A stretch of 64,000 bases of DNA from Streptomyces graminilatus. Its GTDB lineage: Bacteria > Actinomycetota > Actinomycetes > Streptomycetales > Streptomycetaceae. Below, one piece after another: positions 25,433 through 33,890 of this stretch (positions are counted from its first letter, which is position 1; each line of letters starts with the position of its first letter). A program made the translations under genes and the position numbers. The stretch covers positions 21,298 to 85,297 of the forward strand of contig NZ_LIQQ01000038.1 in NCBI RefSeq assembly GCF_001418565.1. Direction: 5' to 3'. Under the pieces are notes generated by a model. That model saw nothing but the letters and a program-made list of their open reading frames with translations. It was not told where the DNA came from and searched no databases.

Positions 25433-26340
25433 CCGGCGACACCCGGATGACCGATGACATCCGCACGGCAGGCGACCCCCGCCTGGCCGAAGAGATCCGT
25501 ATGACAGGCGACCCCGTGGTGACAGCCAACATCCTTGAGGTCCGCGGGCTGCGGAAGACTTTCGTCACCCGTGGCGCGGCAGGCCATGGGGAGCATGTCG
25601 CGGTCGACGACGTGTCCTTCGACGTCCCGCGCGGCTCGTGTCTGGCGATCGTCGGGGAGTCGGGCTCGGGCAAGACCACGACCGCCCGGATCGTCGCCGG
25701 CCTGGAGACCGCCGACACCGGCACGGTGACGATCGACGGTGAGACCGCCGCAGGGCGCGGGAGCCGGCGGGGACGGGCGGCACGGCCGGTCCAGATGGTC
25801 TTCCAGGACCCGTTCGGCTCCCTCGACCCCCGCCAGCGTGTGGGCGCCGCGATCGACGAACTGCTGCGGCTGCACCACCGGCTCGGCAGGGCCGAACGCC
25901 GTGCCCGGGTGCTCGAACTCCTCGCGCAGGTGGGGCTGGACGAGCGATGTGCGGGCGAGTTCCCGGGGAACCTCTCCGGCGGGCAGCGTCAGCGCGTCGC
26001 GATCGCCAGGGCCCTGTCGATGGAGCCGAAGCTGCTGATCCTGGACGAGGCGGTGTCGGCCCTCGACGTCAGTGTCCAGGCGCAGGTGCTCAACCTGCTG
26101 ATCGACATCCGCCGGCAGACCGGGATCAGCTATCTCTTCATCTCCCACGACCTCGCGGTCGTCCGTCAGATCAGCGACCGCTGCGCGGTGATGTGCGACG
26201 GACGTCTGGTGGAGGAGGGCACGACGGCCGAGGTGCTCGGCAGCCCTCGTGAGGAGTACACCCGGACCCTGATCGACGCGGTCCCACGGCCCGGCTGGAC
26301 ACCCCGGCGCCGTACGGGACCGGCCGAGTCCGGGGAGTGA
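25429..26340 (+). CDS. ABC transporter ATPase, DppF/OppF type
   Basis: A 303-residue ATPase with Walker A GESGSGKT, Q-loop MVFQDPFGSLDPRQ, signature LSGGQRQRV, Walker B LLILDEAVSALD and switch FISHDLAV. The ATG at 25429 overlaps the previous stop. The first 30 residues are an unusual degenerate repeat built on MTGD/MTDD and DPRL units, before the ABC fold begins at NILEVRGLRKTF. An internal ATG at 25501 (MTGDPVV) would give a more usual N-terminus, so the repeat may be a leader formed by duplication or non-coding. Last gene of the operon, 33 bases from the convergent tetR stop. Confidence 0.92.
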   Translation: MTGDTRMTDDIRTAGDPRLAEEIRMTGDPVVTANILEVRGLRKTFVTRGAAGHGEHVAVDDVSFDVPRGSCLAIVGESGSGKTTTARIVAGLETADTGTVTIDGETAAGRGSRRGRAARPVQMVFQDPFGSLDPRQRVGAAIDELLRLHHRLGRAERRARVLELLAQVGLDERCAGEFPGNLSGGQRQRVAIARALSMEPKLLILDEAVSALDVSVQAQVLNLLIDIRRQTGISYLFISHDLAVVRQISDRCAVMCDGRLVEEGTTAEVLGSPREEYTRTLIDAVPRPGWTPRRRTGPAESGE

Positions 26341-26373
26341 GCCATGTACCGCCTCGCGGGGCAGGTCCCCCGA

Positions 26374-26982
26374 CTACCGCGCGACAGCGTCCGGTTCACC
26401 GGCCGGACGCCGCACTCCAAGGCCTGCCAGCCCGCGTTCGAGCACCCACTCGACACGGTCCTGCGGCCAAAGGTCCGGGTGCTCGACCACCGACAGGGTG
26501 ACGCCGTTGGTCAGGGCCCGCAGATAGCCGACGGACGCTTCGAGTTCGTCGTCGGGCACCAGGTCCTGGAGCCGTTCGCGCAGGAGGGAGCGCATGCGCT
26601 CCTCCATCGCGTCGAAGAAGTGGCCGATCGAGTCGTGTTCGCCGCGATGGGGCACGAGCGCGATCCGGCCGGCCTCGGCCGTCACATCGTCCGCCTCGGC
26701 CGGAGTCATCCAGCGGAGCAGGTTGAGCAGCCGGTCGTAGCCGACCTTTCCCTGGTCGACCTCTTCCATCTGGGCGTCGTACGAACTGATCAGTTCGTCG
26801 GTGACCGCGACGAACAGCTCGTCCCGGTTGGCGAAGAAATGGGTCACGAGGGTGATGGAGCCGCCGAGTTCCTTGGCGAGGCTCTTCAGGGTCAGCGCCT
26901 GTGTTCCGCCCCTGGCGAGAATGCGGATGGCCGCGTTGGCGATCTCCAGACGGCGTGCGAGGTGGTCGATGGGGCGAGGCAA
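26374..26982 (-). CDS. TetR-family transcriptional regulator
   Basis: A 202-residue regulator with the N-terminal TetR HTH (IANAAIRILARGGTQALTLK then LAKELGGSITLVTHFFANRDEL) and a helical ligand-binding domain. The TTG at 26982, five bases after GGGAG, is chosen because it places the HTH near the N-terminus as usual and leaves room for the divergent promoter. The in-frame ATG at 27066 would overlap the start of the divergent gene and add 28 residues; not excluded. It faces the hotdog protein and amidase genes and is the only local candidate to recognise the motif shared by the importer, flavoprotein and CocE units. Confidence 0.87.
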   Translation of the reverse strand: MPRPIDHLARRLEIANAAIRILARGGTQALTLKSLAKELGGSITLVTHFFANRDELFVAVTDELISSYDAQMEEVDQGKVGYDRLLNLLRWMTPAEADDVTAEAGRIALVPHRGEHDSIGHFFDAMEERMRSLLRERLQDLVPDDELEASVGYLRALTNGVTLSVVEHPDLWPQDRVEWVLERGLAGLGVRRPAGEPDAVAR

Positions 26983-27033
26983 CGAGGCTCCCGGTATCCG
27001 TGGGCTGTCCGCTTCCTGACGGAACTCTTTTAG

Positions 27034-27049
27034 TGTAACGGTTTTTACA
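27034..27049. promoter_or_regulatory. Inverted repeat TGTAA-N6-TTACA, probable TetR operator
   Basis: Arms TGTAA (27034-27038) and TTACA (27045-27049) around CGGTTT, in the gap between tetR and the divergent hotdog gene. The preceding TTTTAGTG (27028-27035) resembles the AGTG core of the shared motif at 19038, 20688 and 29049 and contains TAGTGT, usable as a -10 box for the rightward transcript. Confidence 0.55.
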
Positions 27050-27064
27050 TCAAGGGGATCGCAC

Positions 27065-27535
27065 ATGGACACACCGGAGTCGGAGACGCGGGAACTCGCC
27101 GCGTCGTGGGCCGAAGTGCCCTCGCTCGCCGGGAGGGAGTTCGTCGGCGGCTGGTTCTCGGCGTCACCCGAGCGGAACGACGCGTTCGACGAGGTGACGT
27201 ACGTGAACGACAACAAGCACGTGCTGGACGCGGGGCACTTCCCGGAGGGGCTGATGGAGGGCTTCTACGCCCTTGCCCTCCTCGATCACCTCGTCAACGA
27301 GGTGGTGTACGTCGACGACCCGAAGTGGAGCGGCTGGAACTACGGCCTCGACCGGGTCCGCTTCGTCACCCCGCTGACCGTGGCGGACCGCTTCCGGGTG
27401 CGCGGGACCCTGCGGGAGGTGACGCCGCGGCAGGACGGATATCTCGTCCTCCTCGACTGTGCCTACGAGGTCGAGGGCCGTGACAAGCCGGCGATGGTCG
27501 CCGAATGGCGCGTCCTGTGGACGCTGGAGAACTGA
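27065..27535 (+). CDS. Hotdog-fold protein, MaoC/NodN-like dehydratase family
   Basis: A 156-residue protein with the family segment YGLDRVRFVTPLTVADRFR (about 98-116) followed by the alternating strands LREVTPRQDGYLVLLDCAYE and VAEWRVLW, as in MaoC-like enoyl-CoA hydratases and NodN proteins. The N-terminal half aligns less well, and the catalytic Asp/His pair of (R)-hydratases (D-x4-H) is only partly matched by LDHLVNEVVYVDDPKWSG, so a hydratase role is uncertain; a thioesterase or binding role is possible. ATG at 27065 follows AAGGGGATCGC. It is followed seven bases later by the amidase gene and is divergent from tetR. Confidence 0.6.
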   Translation: MDTPESETRELAASWAEVPSLAGREFVGGWFSASPERNDAFDEVTYVNDNKHVLDAGHFPEGLMEGFYALALLDHLVNEVVYVDDPKWSGWNYGLDRVRFVTPLTVADRFRVRGTLREVTPRQDGYLVLLDCAYEVEGRDKPAMVAEWRVLWTLEN

Positions 27536-27542
27536 GGTCGAG

Positions 27543-28985
27543 ATGAGCGACGAAGACATCCTCTGGATGCCCGGCCACGAGATGGCCGCGGCCATCCGGG
27601 CCAAGGAACTGTCCCCGACAGAGGCGGTCACCGCGGTCCTCGGCCAGTTGGAGAAGGTCGAGCCGCACATCAACGCCTTCGTCACGGTCACCGGCGAACA
27701 GGCGCTGGAGCAGGCGAGGGCAGCGGAGGAGCGGATCGCCCGGGGTGACGAACTCGGGCCACTGCACGGCGTCCCGATCACCGTCAAGGACCTCACCGCC
27801 ACGGCGGGGGTACGCACGACGTTCGGCTCGAAGGCCTTCAAGGACTACGTCCCCGAGGAGGACGACATCTCCTGGGCCCGGCTCAAGGCGGCCGGCGCGA
27901 TCCTGATCGGCAAGACCACCACCCCGCTCTTCGGCATGCTCGGCATCACCGATTCCGACCTGACCGGGAAGACCTCGACACCCTGGGCCGCGCCGACCCA
28001 CACCTCCGGCGGCTCCAGCGGAGGCGCGGCGGCCTCGGTGGCCTGCGGGGTCGCACCCTTCGCCTGGGGCTCGGACGGCGGCGGCTCCATCCGGGTCCCG
28101 GCCGCCTGCTGCGGCGTGGTGGGCTTCAAGGCCACCCCCAACCTGATCCCCGGCGGCGGGGAGTCACCCTTCGAGACCTCCGCGGTGGTCGGCCCGCTCA
28201 CCCGGAACGTCCGGGACGCCGCGCTGCTGCTCGACGTCACCGCGGGACCGCACCCGAGCCTGCCGCTCTCCTCCCCGCTGCCGGCGGAGGGCTTCGAGTC
28301 GGCCACGGTGAACGCCTCCCTGACCGGCCTGCGGATCGCGTACTCGCCGGACTTCGGCAGCGCGGAGATCGACCACGAAGTGCGGTCCGTCGTCGAGGCC
28401 GCGCTCCGCACGTTCGAATCAGCGGGCGGCGCCCGGGTCGATCAGGTGGAGATGAGCGTCCCCGACCCGATCGACTACTTCCACCGGATCTACGCCCCCG
28501 CCGTCCACCTGGCGATGGAGATCCCCACGCCCGCCGGCCGGCTCGGCGACCTGCCGCTGCACCCCGCCGTGTTCCACCAGGCCGAACTGGGGCGCTCCAT
28601 GGCGGCGACCGACTACCACCTGGTCCAGCACACGACCCGGGAGGAGATCCTGCGGTCCTTCCTCGGAATCCTCGCGGACCACGATCTGATCGTCACCCCG
28701 ACCATGCCGGTCGCCGCGTTCCCGCACCCGGGCGAGGAGGCGGGCAACACGCACGTCAACGGCAAGCCCGTACGCGAACCCATGCTCGACTTCCACCGGA
28801 TGACGGAGTCGCCGACCCACGCCATGCTGCCCGCGATCAGCGTGAACTGCGGCTTTACGAATGCGGGGCTGCCGGTGGGCCTGCAGATCATCGGCCCGCT
28901 GCGCGCGGACGCCGCCGTACTGGCCGCGGCAGCCGCCTTCGAGAGCCTCACCGACTGGTCGTCACGCCGGCCGCCGATCGCCTGA
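27543..28985 (+). CDS. Amidase (amidase-signature family)
   Basis: A 480-residue amidohydrolase with the Ser-cisSer-Lys triad: the lysine lies in GVPITVKDLTA (about 80-90) and the two serines in HTSGGSSGGAAASVACG, followed by GSDGGGSIRVPAACCGVVGF. The C-terminus NCGFTNAGLPVGLQIIGP is the usual family end. ATG at 27543, eight bases after the hotdog gene stop with GAGGTCGAG upstream. It would hydrolyse an amide to a carboxylate and amine. In this setting (peptide-type importer, acyl-CoA ligase, amine oxidase) it may release an aromatic or acyl acid from an imported amide; the substrate cannot be read from the sequence. Confidence 0.92.
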   Translation: MSDEDILWMPGHEMAAAIRAKELSPTEAVTAVLGQLEKVEPHINAFVTVTGEQALEQARAAEERIARGDELGPLHGVPITVKDLTATAGVRTTFGSKAFKDYVPEEDDISWARLKAAGAILIGKTTTPLFGMLGITDSDLTGKTSTPWAAPTHTSGGSSGGAAASVACGVAPFAWGSDGGGSIRVPAACCGVVGFKATPNLIPGGGESPFETSAVVGPLTRNVRDAALLLDVTAGPHPSLPLSSPLPAEGFESATVNASLTGLRIAYSPDFGSAEIDHEVRSVVEAALRTFESAGGARVDQVEMSVPDPIDYFHRIYAPAVHLAMEIPTPAGRLGDLPLHPAVFHQAELGRSMAATDYHLVQHTTREEILRSFLGILADHDLIVTPTMPVAAFPHPGEEAGNTHVNGKPVREPMLDFHRMTESPTHAMLPAISVNCGFTNAGLPVGLQIIGPLRADAAVLAAAAAFESLTDWSSRRPPIA

Positions 28986-29048
28986 CGGCGCGAGTCCAGG
29001 CGGCTGCTTGTGCGGCTGGGCTGTTGATTGCCCCGCCGCACGGCGTCA

Positions 29049-29067
29049 ATATATAGTGACCGCTACA
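29049..29067 (+). promoter_or_regulatory. Shared promoter/operator motif, copy C, with sigma70-like promoter
   Basis: ATATATAGTGACCGCTACA matches the motif at 19038 and 20688. TATAGT (29052-29057) is a good -10 box with TTGCCC (29028-29033) 18 bases upstream. TAG..CTA ends make TAGTGACCGCTA nearly palindromic. The hydrolase ATG follows at 29140. Confidence 0.6.
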
Positions 29068-29139
29068 TAGCGCAGGTTACGCATGACGTGCTTCCAAGCT
29101 CTCCGCTCTCCCAGCCACAGCACGAAAGGCAGGCCCCCC

Positions 29140-30810
29140 ATGGAGATCACGCACTTCGAGCCGGGTCCCGTCCCGGCGCAAGCCCGTCCGGTCGCGGTGC
29201 CCATGCGTGACGGGGTCCAACTGGCGGCCGATGTCTACCTCCCCTCGGACACGGGCCCCGCCCCGGCCGTTCTGGTCCGGCTGCCGTACGACAAGAACGG
29301 CGAATACTGCTTCATGCGGGAGATCGCGGCCTACATCGTCGGGCGCGGCTACGCCACGGTCGTCCAGGACGTGCGCGGCAAGTTCCGGTCCGAGGGCGAC
29401 ACCGTGTTCGGCGTCCACGAGGTGAACGACGGTTACGACACCGTCGACTGGGTGTCGAAGCAGGAGTGGTGCGACGGGTCCGTCGTCATGTGGGGCGACT
29501 CCTATTTCGGGCTGACCCAGCTCGCCGCCGTGGCCTCCGGGCACCCTGCGCTGCGGGCGATCTCCCCGCGCCTGACCGGCACCCAGCTCGCCTCCACCGT
29601 TCCGGCTGCCGACGGCCACCTGGCGGTGGACCCGAACTGGCGCAGGGAGTACTTCGCCACCCACTACATCACCAGGGACACCTACCTCTGGGATGCCGAC
29701 TGGTCGCAGCGCCCGCTCGTCGACCAGTTCGAGCAGTTCTTCGCCGAGATCGGCGAGCGCTCGCCCAGCTACGACCGGGACATGACCGAGCCCTCCGCGC
29801 TCCGGGGTCTGGACATCGAGGACCTGGCAGGCGCCCGTCCGGTGCCGACGCTCTTCACCGTCGGCTGGTACGACAACTGCGCGATGTGGTCCTGGCAGGA
29901 CATCACGAGGCTGAGCCAGGACCCCGAGTGGGCGCGGCACCTCCACCTGAGGCTTGAGGCGATCGACCACGAGAACTTCAGCCTCGCCGACGCCCCGATC
30001 ACGGCGGAGACCAACCACGCGGAATCCCCGGAGCCCCGGAGCCGCCTGATCGCCAAGATCCTCGACCCCGCGCTGGCCTTCTTCGACCACTGGCTCGGTC
30101 GCGCCGAGGCCGAACAGCCGACGCGCGTCACGTACGAGGTCTGCCAGGAGGGCTGGCGTACGGCCGAGCAGTGGCCGCCGGCGGGCGGTCGTGAGCTGGT
30201 CCTGCACGCGGCAGCGGGCGACGACGAGCGCCACGGGCGTCTCTCCGCGGAGATCCCCTACGACACCGGCGAGTTCCTGCGCTGGACCTCGGACGGTTCG
30301 GACCTGGTGCCGTCCATCGCGAAGGACCCCTTCGCCATGGTGTACGGCAAGCGTGACCTTGCCGTGGACACCGAGCGCGGTGACGTGGCGTCGGTGGAGA
30401 GCGCGCCCCTCGACGACGACCTCGTCCTTGCCGGGCCGGTCTCTCTGCACGGCGTCCTGCGGGCCGACCAGCCCAGCACGGACCTGCACGTACGACTTCT
30501 CGACATCGACCAGGAAGGCAGGGGGACGCTGATCGCGCGCGGGAACGTCCGCCTCTTCGGCACCGAGAGCTACACACCCTTCCAGGTCGGTCTCCTGCAC
30601 GCGGCCTACCGTGTGGCACCCGGACACCGTCTGCGGCTGCACCTCGCCGACAGCGACCACCCCGACTTCTTCTTCAACCCCGGGGACGGATCGGACTCCT
30701 GGACCGCGCTCAAGGCGGCCTCCTGCACCAGCACGCTCGCCCTCGGCGGCTCCGAGGGCCTGCGCCTCTCCCTGACGGTGCTGCCGAACCAGGCCGACTG
30801 GGCCGGCTGA
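29140..30810 (+). CDS. CocE/NonD-family hydrolase (S15 X-Pro dipeptidyl-peptidase type)
   Basis: A 556-residue serine hydrolase. The N-terminal alpha/beta-hydrolase domain begins VPMRDGVQLAADVYLPS, a family hallmark, and has the nucleophile in WGDSYFGLTQ (about 122-131); AVVASG-like helices follow, and a catalytic His/Asp region surrounds DHENFSLAD. The C-terminal half is the jelly-roll domain (LAGPVSLHGVLRADQPSTDL, HRLRLHLADSDHPDFFFNPG). CocE-type enzymes cleave esters and amides. ATG at 29140 replaces an upstream in-frame ATG at 29083 whose residues do not match the family. It has its own promoter with the shared motif, then an acyl-CoA ligase follows. Confidence 0.92.
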   Translation: MEITHFEPGPVPAQARPVAVPMRDGVQLAADVYLPSDTGPAPAVLVRLPYDKNGEYCFMREIAAYIVGRGYATVVQDVRGKFRSEGDTVFGVHEVNDGYDTVDWVSKQEWCDGSVVMWGDSYFGLTQLAAVASGHPALRAISPRLTGTQLASTVPAADGHLAVDPNWRREYFATHYITRDTYLWDADWSQRPLVDQFEQFFAEIGERSPSYDRDMTEPSALRGLDIEDLAGARPVPTLFTVGWYDNCAMWSWQDITRLSQDPEWARHLHLRLEAIDHENFSLADAPITAETNHAESPEPRSRLIAKILDPALAFFDHWLGRAEAEQPTRVTYEVCQEGWRTAEQWPPAGGRELVLHAAAGDDERHGRLSAEIPYDTGEFLRWTSDGSDLVPSIAKDPFAMVYGKRDLAVDTERGDVASVESAPLDDDLVLAGPVSLHGVLRADQPSTDLHVRLLDIDQEGRGTLIARGNVRLFGTESYTPFQVGLLHAAYRVAPGHRLRLHLADSDHPDFFFNPGDGSDSWTALKAASCTSTLALGGSEGLRLSLTVLPNQADWAG

Positions 30811-30894
30811 GCCACGGCGACGGTCCGCCACCGCGCGGGTTCCCCTCCTGGGTTTCCACGTTCCCACGTACCACGACGACGTAAGCGAGTTCTG

Positions 30895-32499
30895 ATGACC
30901 GACCAACTGCGTATCGAGCTGGCCCCCCACCATCGTGGCTTCCTCGGTCTGACCATCCCGGAGGCGCTGGACCTCGCGGCCGACCGGTGGGGCAACGACC
31001 TCGCGATCAGGATCGTCGAGGGCGAGCCGAGCGAGCACACCTGGTCCGAGCTGCGCGAACTCGTGGCCCGGGTCCGCTCCGGGCTGGAGGCGGCGGGTGT
31101 GGCGCCGGGCGACAAAGTCGGCATCATGCTGGGCAACCAGCTCGAGTTCCCGCTGAGCTGGCTGGGCGTCATCGAGGCGGGCGCCGTGGCCGTGCCGCTC
31201 AACGTCAAGTACACGGCGCGCGAGGTCGACTTCGTCCTGAGCGACGCCGGTGCGCGGTGGCTGATCGCCGGTACCGGGACGGTCGAACGGCTCCAGGAGG
31301 ACGGCGCCGTGGGTCCCGTCCCCGCGCACCGCATCGTGGTCGTGGGCGACGACACCCAGGGCGTCGGCCCGGTCTTCTCCGACCTGGTGACGTCGGAGAT
31401 CACTCCGCGCATGCACACGGCCGGGCCACTGGACGTGGTCAACATCCAGTTCACCTCCGGCACCACCGGACTCCCGAAGGGCTGCCTGCTCACCCACGAG
31501 TACTGGGTCGAGTTCGGGGTCTACTCCAGTGCCCTGTTCGACGACCCGCAGCGCCTGCTGGCCGACCATCCCTTCTACTACATGCAGAACCAGGCGTACT
31601 TCATGATCGCCATGGCCGGCGGCGGCGCCCTGTGCGTCACCGGCGGTCTCAGCCGCCGCAAGTTCATGGGCTGGCTCATCGACCACTCGATCGACTTCGC
31701 CTGGATCGACGACTTCCTCCTCGATGAACCCGAGAGGTCCACGGACCGTCAACTCGCCATCAAGAAGGCGCCGATGTCGGAGCTCTCCGGGACGGCGCAC
31801 GCAGAGCTCGAAGCCCGCTTCGGCCTCCAGGCCCGCGACTGGTACGCGAGCACGGAGGCCGGCAACGGCACCTTCGTCCCCTGGGAGCGCACCGACCTGG
31901 TGGGCAGGCCGACCATCGGCCTGCTGTGGCCCACCCGGGAGGCGAAGATCATCGACGCGGAGGGCCACGAGGTGGAGCCCGGCACCGCCGGTGAACTGTG
32001 CCTGCGCGGCAGCGGCATGATGCTCGGCTACCACAACCGGCCCGAGGCCAACGCCGAACTGTTCCTGCCGGGCGGCTGGTACCGCACGGGCGACCTGGTC
32101 CGCAGGGACTCCGAAGGCCTGTTCTACTTCGAAGGCCGGATCAAGGACATGGTCAAGCGCAGCGGGGAGAACATCTCCTGCGCCGAGGTCGAGATGCGCC
32201 TCCTTGAGATGCCCGAGGTCGCCGAAGCCGGTGTGATCCCTGTCCCCGACCCCGACCGGGGAGAGGAGGCCAAGGCCATACTCGTCCTCAAGGAGGGAAT
32301 GTCTGTGTCGGCCGGGGAGATCGAGGCCTGGTGCCGCCAGGGGCTCGCCGCCTTCAAGGTGCCGCGCTACATCGAGTTCCGCGCCGAACTGCCGCACACC
32401 TCCAGCGGGAAGGTGGCGAAGTCCGTACTGCGAGGCGAGGCCGAGCCGTTCGCGGGGGACCTGATCGATCTGCGGGCTCCTGTGCGGGACCGGGGCTGA
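30895..32499 (+). CDS. AMP-forming acyl-CoA ligase, CaiC-like
   Basis: A 534-residue adenylate-forming enzyme. P-loop QFTSGTTGLPKGCLLTH (about 184-200), A5 region WYASTEAGNG, hinge FEGRIKDMVKRSGENISCAE and catalytic lysine in TSSGKVAK. KGCLLTHEYWV is typical of the crotonobetaine/carnitine-CoA ligase subgroup. It would activate the acid released by the amidase or CocE enzyme; this is inference from context. ATG at 30895, 84 bases after the hydrolase gene; probably the same transcript because no terminator is seen between. Confidence 0.9.
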   Translation: MTDQLRIELAPHHRGFLGLTIPEALDLAADRWGNDLAIRIVEGEPSEHTWSELRELVARVRSGLEAAGVAPGDKVGIMLGNQLEFPLSWLGVIEAGAVAVPLNVKYTAREVDFVLSDAGARWLIAGTGTVERLQEDGAVGPVPAHRIVVVGDDTQGVGPVFSDLVTSEITPRMHTAGPLDVVNIQFTSGTTGLPKGCLLTHEYWVEFGVYSSALFDDPQRLLADHPFYYMQNQAYFMIAMAGGGALCVTGGLSRRKFMGWLIDHSIDFAWIDDFLLDEPERSTDRQLAIKKAPMSELSGTAHAELEARFGLQARDWYASTEAGNGTFVPWERTDLVGRPTIGLLWPTREAKIIDAEGHEVEPGTAGELCLRGSGMMLGYHNRPEANAELFLPGGWYRTGDLVRRDSEGLFYFEGRIKDMVKRSGENISCAEVEMRLLEMPEVAEAGVIPVPDPDRGEEAKAILVLKEGMSVSAGEIEAWCRQGLAAFKVPRYIEFRAELPHTSSGKVAKSVLRGEAEPFAGDLIDLRAPVRDRG

Positions 32500-32526
32500 A
32501 TTCATGAACCCGAGGAAGGCGTCGTA

Positions 32527-32859
32527 ATGGACCGTTGCGTCGACGCGCACGAAATCGAACTCACCCCCCTACCACTGGAGGCGGACGACATCCTCGCCGG
32601 ACGTCCGGTGGCAGCCGCGCGGACACTGGGCGAGCTAGGCGGCACGGAATTCGGCCTGTGGGCCCTGACCGCCGGAACGGTTCGGGACGTCGAGGCCGAC
32701 GAGATCTTCGTCGTACTCGAAGGAGACGCGACCGTCCGTTTCGAGACGGGCGAGAGCATCGAACTCACCCCCGGTGCCGTCGTACGCCTGCACGCGGGGG
32801 AACGCACCGAGTGGGAGGTCCGCTCGCCACTCCGGAAGCTCTACGTGGCCGTCGGCTGA
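32527..32859 (+). CDS. Small single-domain cupin protein
   Basis: A 110-residue beta-barrel protein of the Cupin_3 (DUF861) type: VEADEIFVVLEGDATVRFE and LTPGAVVRLHAGERTEWEV, ending LRKLYVAVG. The usual metal-binding histidines are mostly replaced by Asp/Glu, so the active site may be altered. ATG at 32527 follows GAGGAAGG. Last gene of the CocE-ligase unit, immediately before the rearranged region. Possible roles are isomerisation or aminohydrolase chemistry on the ligase substrate, or ligand binding; none can be chosen. Confidence 0.8.
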   Translation: MDRCVDAHEIELTPLPLEADDILAGRPVAAARTLGELGGTEFGLWALTAGTVRDVEADEIFVVLEGDATVRFETGESIELTPGAVVRLHAGERTEWEVRSPLRKLYVAVG

Positions 32860-32933
32860 GACGCACGCGCTTGAAGCCGGTGTGGTCGATGCTCGCGCGG
32901 CTGGGCCGGGGCGGCGGTCTTTGGCGAGGGGCT

Positions 32934-33478
32934 TCAGGAACGGGATCGCAGCATCGCGCACGCCCTTTCGAGGTCCTCCGGCGTGTCCACCGCGATGCCC
33001 TCGTCCCCGACGGCAAGCATCCGTACGCCGTGCCCGTGTTCTACGAGCCGGAGCATCTCGACGCCTTCGACACGCTCAACGGGTCCCTGTTCGAGGCGCC
33101 GGAACAGATCGAGTCCGCTGCGTGTGAAACCGTAAAGGCCAAGCTGCCGCAGGTAGTTCGGGCGGTGACCCCGCGGATACGGGATCGGCTGGCGGGAGAA
33201 CATGAGGGCGTTCCCCTTCTCGCCCACCACGACCTTGACGACGTTGTGGTCGATGACTGATGCCGCGTCGTGCAGCTTCGCGTACGCGTTGACCGCCAGG
33301 GTCTCGGCGCTGAGGTGGACCAGGGCCTCCGAAGCCGCATCGATCGCGGCGGGGGCGATGAACGGTTCGTCGCCCTGGACGTTGATGTACGCGTCGGCCT
33401 GGACGCGCTGGGCGCACTCGGCGACGCGATCCGTCCCGGTGGGTGGTCGCCGGTCATCACACGTGGGCGCGGCGCCAT
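32934..33478 (-). pseudogene. Fragment of a 3-deoxy-manno-octulosonate cytidylyltransferase (KdsB)-like gene
   Basis: Reading leftward, TDRVAECAQRVQADAYINVQ GDEPFI and later FSRQPIPYPRG, LGLYGFTR and VDTPEDLERA are clear KdsB blocks covering about the C-terminal two thirds. The preceding VMTGDHPPG piece of the same family is in another frame (around 33430-33460), so there is a frameshift, and about the first 70 residues, including the nucleotide-binding N-terminus, are missing. The upstream side is replaced by transposase sequence. Not expected to make a functional enzyme. No other CMP-Kdo genes are nearby. Confidence 0.8.
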
Positions 33479-33479
33479 T

Positions 33480-33890
33480 CACCGCGCGCAAGCAGGGCTG
33501 GCGTGGCGCACTCCTGCGGCGCCCGGCCGCTTTGCAGGTGGTGACCGGTCCAGCAGGACGACTGCTGTGGATCTCACCCACACTGCCCGGCCGCGCCCAC
33601 GACCTGACCGCGGCCCGCACCCACCGGATCATCCGCATCTGCGAACGCCAAGGCATTCCGATCCTCGCCGACCGCGCCTGCATCGGAGCCGGCCCATGGG
33701 TGACAACACCACTCAGACGCCCACCAGGCCGCGACCTCACACCAACCCAGCAAACCGTCAACCGCGCACTGTCGGCGGCACGCGCCCCGGTCGAGCGCGG
33801 CGTCGCACGGCTGAAGTCCTGGCGGATCTTCCGCAAAGCCCGCTGCAGCCCGAGTCGATTGTCGTCAATCGCAGCCGCCGTCCTCACACG
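33480..33890 (+). pseudogene. IS5-type (DDE_Tnp_4) transposase, C-terminal remnant
   Basis: The frame reads VVTGPAGRLLWISPTLPGRA HDLTAARTHRIIRICERQGI, then ILADRACIGAGPW, then APVERGVARLKSWRIF, which is the second half of a HARBI1/IS5-like transposase with the DDE third carboxylate region. The N-terminal HTH and first catalytic Asp are missing, and no terminal inverted repeats were found. It abuts the kdsB fragment, so it probably marks the break that truncated it. Confidence 0.8.

Noticed and set aside
26983..27066. Longer TetR start at ATG 27066
   Set aside because: It would overlap the divergent start codon and the operator; TTG 26982 has GGGAG upstream and gives the usual family N-terminus. 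Not fully excluded.
29077..32550. Minus-strand frame of 1157 residues opposite the CocE hydrolase and acyl-CoA ligase genes
   Set aside because: It is an antisense shadow of two clear genes; its composition (His/Gly/Val/Gln/Arg-rich) and lack of any domain are typical of high-GC antisense frames.
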